Shown here one piece after another: positions 5,266-6,511 of a stretch of 6,511 bases of DNA. The notes beneath the pieces were generated by a model. That model worked only from the letters and a program-made list of their open reading frames with translations. It had not been told where the DNA came from and ran no database searches. The stretch lies in assembly GCA_016186855.1 (NCBI GenBank), contig JACPKT010000056.1, positions 3,349 through 9,859 of the forward strand. Direction: 5' to 3'. The position numbers and the translations under genes are program-made. Source of the DNA: Candidatus Iainarchaeum sp. Lineage in GTDB: Archaea; Iainarchaeota; Iainarchaeia; Iainarchaeales; GW2011-AR10. The stretch's first letter is position 1. Each line of letters starts with the position of its first letter.

Positions 5266-6123
5266 CCCAGCCGCCAACTTGTTGCAAAAGGATACGCGCC
5301 GGCGCACATCACAGGTTTCTTTAAAATATACAAAAATGGCTCCACTGGCGCGGGCCTCAACTTGTCAGAAGGCGTGCGGACAAAAGTGATTGCAAAGCCC
5401 GCAAAAAAAACAAAAATAGAAATTTTCATCAACGGAAAAAAAACCGCTGCAGGCACTTCCAGAACCGTGGCAAAAAAATACCTAAAGGTACTAAAAAAAA
5501 ATTACTGGCTAAAAATTTTCCACAGTACAAAATTGCCCATAGGCTATGGTTTGGGTGCAAGCGGAGCCGGCGCGCTCTCGCTTTCCCTTGCACTAAACAA
5601 GGCCCTAAAAACAAATTTTTCCAAAAAAACAGCAGTTAGGATTGCAAAAGAAGCAGAAATTGAAAATGGCACAGGGTTAGGGGACGTTATCGCACAACAG
5701 TTCTTTGGAGTAATACGCGGCCTCCTTCCCTTTCCCTCAAAAAAAGCAGCAAATATACCGTGCAAAAAAAAATACTGCGTGTGCGCATTCTTTGCCCCCA
5801 TAAAAACAAGCACAATTATAAGCAGCAAGACCTGGAAACAAAAAGTAAACAAAGCAGGCAGCTATTGCATGAAACAAATCGCAAAAAAACCCACAGTGAA
5901 AAATTTCATTAATCTCTCAAGAGTGTTTTCCATTGAAAGCGGTCTTGCAACAAAAAAGGTGCGAAAAATAATGGATGAACTGCCAGGTGCCTCGCAGGCA
6001 ATGCTTGGAAGCACCGCGTTCGTAATCACAGACAACCCTGAAAAAATTGCAAAAAAGCTAAAAAAATTCTCTTACAGAATACTGGTAAGCAAAATTGCAA
6101 AACACGGAGCAGGGTTGCTTTGA
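5251..6123 (+). CDS. Pantoate kinase (GHMP family)
   Basis: Phosphorylates pantoate with ATP to 4-phosphopantoate, the first step of the archaeal route that replaces pantothenate kinase in CoA synthesis. The 290-aa protein shows the PoK pattern: APAHITGFF at 16-24, GSTGAGLNL at 30-38, the GHMP ATP-binding loop LPIGYGLGASGAGALS at 95-110, EIENGTGLGDVIAQ at 136-149 with the conserved Asp145, and a C-terminal GASQAMLGSTAFVI block. The N-terminus is about 10 residues longer than typical homologs, which start near the PAHITGFF motif. Part of this (MNTKL) comes from the direct repeat, so a later start cannot be excluded, though no ATG lies between. It overlaps the next gene by 4 nt (TTGA) and pairs with it in the pathway. 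Symbol left blank because naming varies. Confidence 0.9.
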   Translation: MNTKLPSRQLVAKGYAPAHITGFFKIYKNGSTGAGLNLSEGVRTKVIAKPAKKTKIEIFINGKKTAAGTSRTVAKKYLKVLKKNYWLKIFHSTKLPIGYGLGASGAGALSLSLALNKALKTNFSKKTAVRIAKEAEIENGTGLGDVIAQQFFGVIRGLLPFPSKKAANIPCKKKYCVCAFFAPIKTSTIISSKTWKQKVNKAGSYCMKQIAKKPTVKNFINLSRVFSIESGLATKKVRKIMDELPGASQAMLGSTAFVITDNPEKIAKKLKKFSYRILVSKIAKHGAGLL

Positions 6124-6511
6124 AAATACCAAAAAACCACCCGCGCGCGAAATCGCTTGAACAGCGCAAACAGCTAGAAGAAGGACTGAAAAAAGGGATT
6201 ACCGCAACGGCAGGATTAGTTGCATTCGGGCGCGGGGAAGCATTCGATTACCTTTTAGGCGAAAAAACAACCAAAACCGCAAAAAAAGCAACAACCGCCG
6301 CGGCAGCAGCCCTTTTGCTCTCAAAAAAGCCAGTCATTTCGGTAAACGGGAACACTGCAATGCTTGCCCCAAAAGAAATAGCATGGCTTTCAAAAACCAT
6401 TGATGCACCAATAGAAGTGAACACTTTTTACCAGCCAAAAAAAAGAAGAAAACTCATTGCAAAATACTTGCAAGAATTTGGAATACGCGCCCTTGGAACA
6501 CGGCCGACAAA
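6120..6511 (+). CDS. 4-phosphopantoate--beta-alanine ligase (phosphopantothenate synthetase), partial
   Basis: Joins 4-phosphopantoate and beta-alanine to 4-phosphopantothenate, using the product of the kinase upstream. The window holds 130 codons; the usual length is about 250-270 aa, so the 3' half is missing. The N-terminus IPKNHPRAKSLEQR (3-16), GITATAGLVAFGRGEAFDYL (26-45), LGEKTT (46-51), an Ala-rich helix, and PVISVNGNTAML (71-82) followed by IEVNTFY match the archaeal family strongly. TTG at 6120 is the start, overlapping the kinase stop as TTGA. No ATG is available near this position, and the family's conserved IPK.HPR block begins two residues later. Catalytic residues in the second half cannot be judged. 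Confidence 0.92.
   Translation, partial: MKIPKNHPRAKSLEQRKQLEEGLKKGITATAGLVAFGRGEAFDYLLGEKTTKTAKKATTAAAAALLLSKKPVISVNGNTAMLAPKEIAWLSKTIDAPIEVNTFYQPKKRRKLIAKYLQEFGIRALGTRPT

Noticed and set aside
5544..5852. 102-codon minus-strand open frame in pantoate kinase
   Set aside because: Antisense to strongly conserved kinase motifs; no start signal or family resemblance.

Overview
This window looks archaeal, most likely from a small-genome DPANN-type lineage. Pantoate kinase next to phosphopantothenate synthetase is the archaeal CoA route, and Nop5 next to fibrillarin is the core of the archaeal C/D-box RNP. The glycyl-tRNA synthetase is the archaeal/eukaryotic alpha2 type with CxxC pairs. Starts sit behind TATA-like boxes about 27-30 nt away. 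The very lysine- and A-tract-rich coding and the short proteins suggest DPANN (for example a Diapherotrites- or Micrarchaeota-like genome), but the exact lineage is a guess.

Layout from left to right. (1) Positions 1-42, minus strand: the 5' part of a tRNA, with acceptor strand, positions 8-9 and D-arm 5' strand. It runs into AT-rich sequence instead of closing the D-stem, so it is interrupted, split or truncated at the window edge. (2) 104-1625, minus: a two-gene ABC-2 exporter operon, ATPase then permease, overlapping by 17 nt. (3) 1719-1937, plus: a small unknown gene of 72 aa, behind a hairpin that covers its likely ribosome-binding site. (4) 1959-3461, minus: glycyl-tRNA synthetase, convergent with the small gene. 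(5) 3653-6511, plus: a tightly packed operon of nop5, flpA (fibrillarin), pantoate kinase and phosphopantothenate synthetase, the last cut by the window end. Three junctions carry ATGA or TTGA stop/start overlaps.

Three things stand out. First, an 84-bp element occurs twice in inverted orientation on either side of the glyS segment (1658-1740 plus and 3551-3634 minus). Its hairpin stem is kept by paired base changes, and a Shine-Dalgarno-like AGGG lies in the 3' arm exactly 7 nt before an ATG in both copies. Second, Nop5 lacks the whole N-terminal fibrillarin-binding domain although fibrillarin is encoded next to it. Third, a 110-bp hairpin-bearing segment between flpA and pantoate kinase is flanked by a 20-bp exact direct repeat. 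The repeat spans the flpA stop and the kinase start, as if an insertion had split a former ATGA junction while restoring both genes.

In the operon, Nop5 and fibrillarin would carry out C/D-guide-directed RNA 2'-O-methylation. The two downstream enzymes convert pantoate through 4-phosphopantoate to 4-phosphopantothenate for CoA. The ABC pair is a membrane exporter of unknown substrate.
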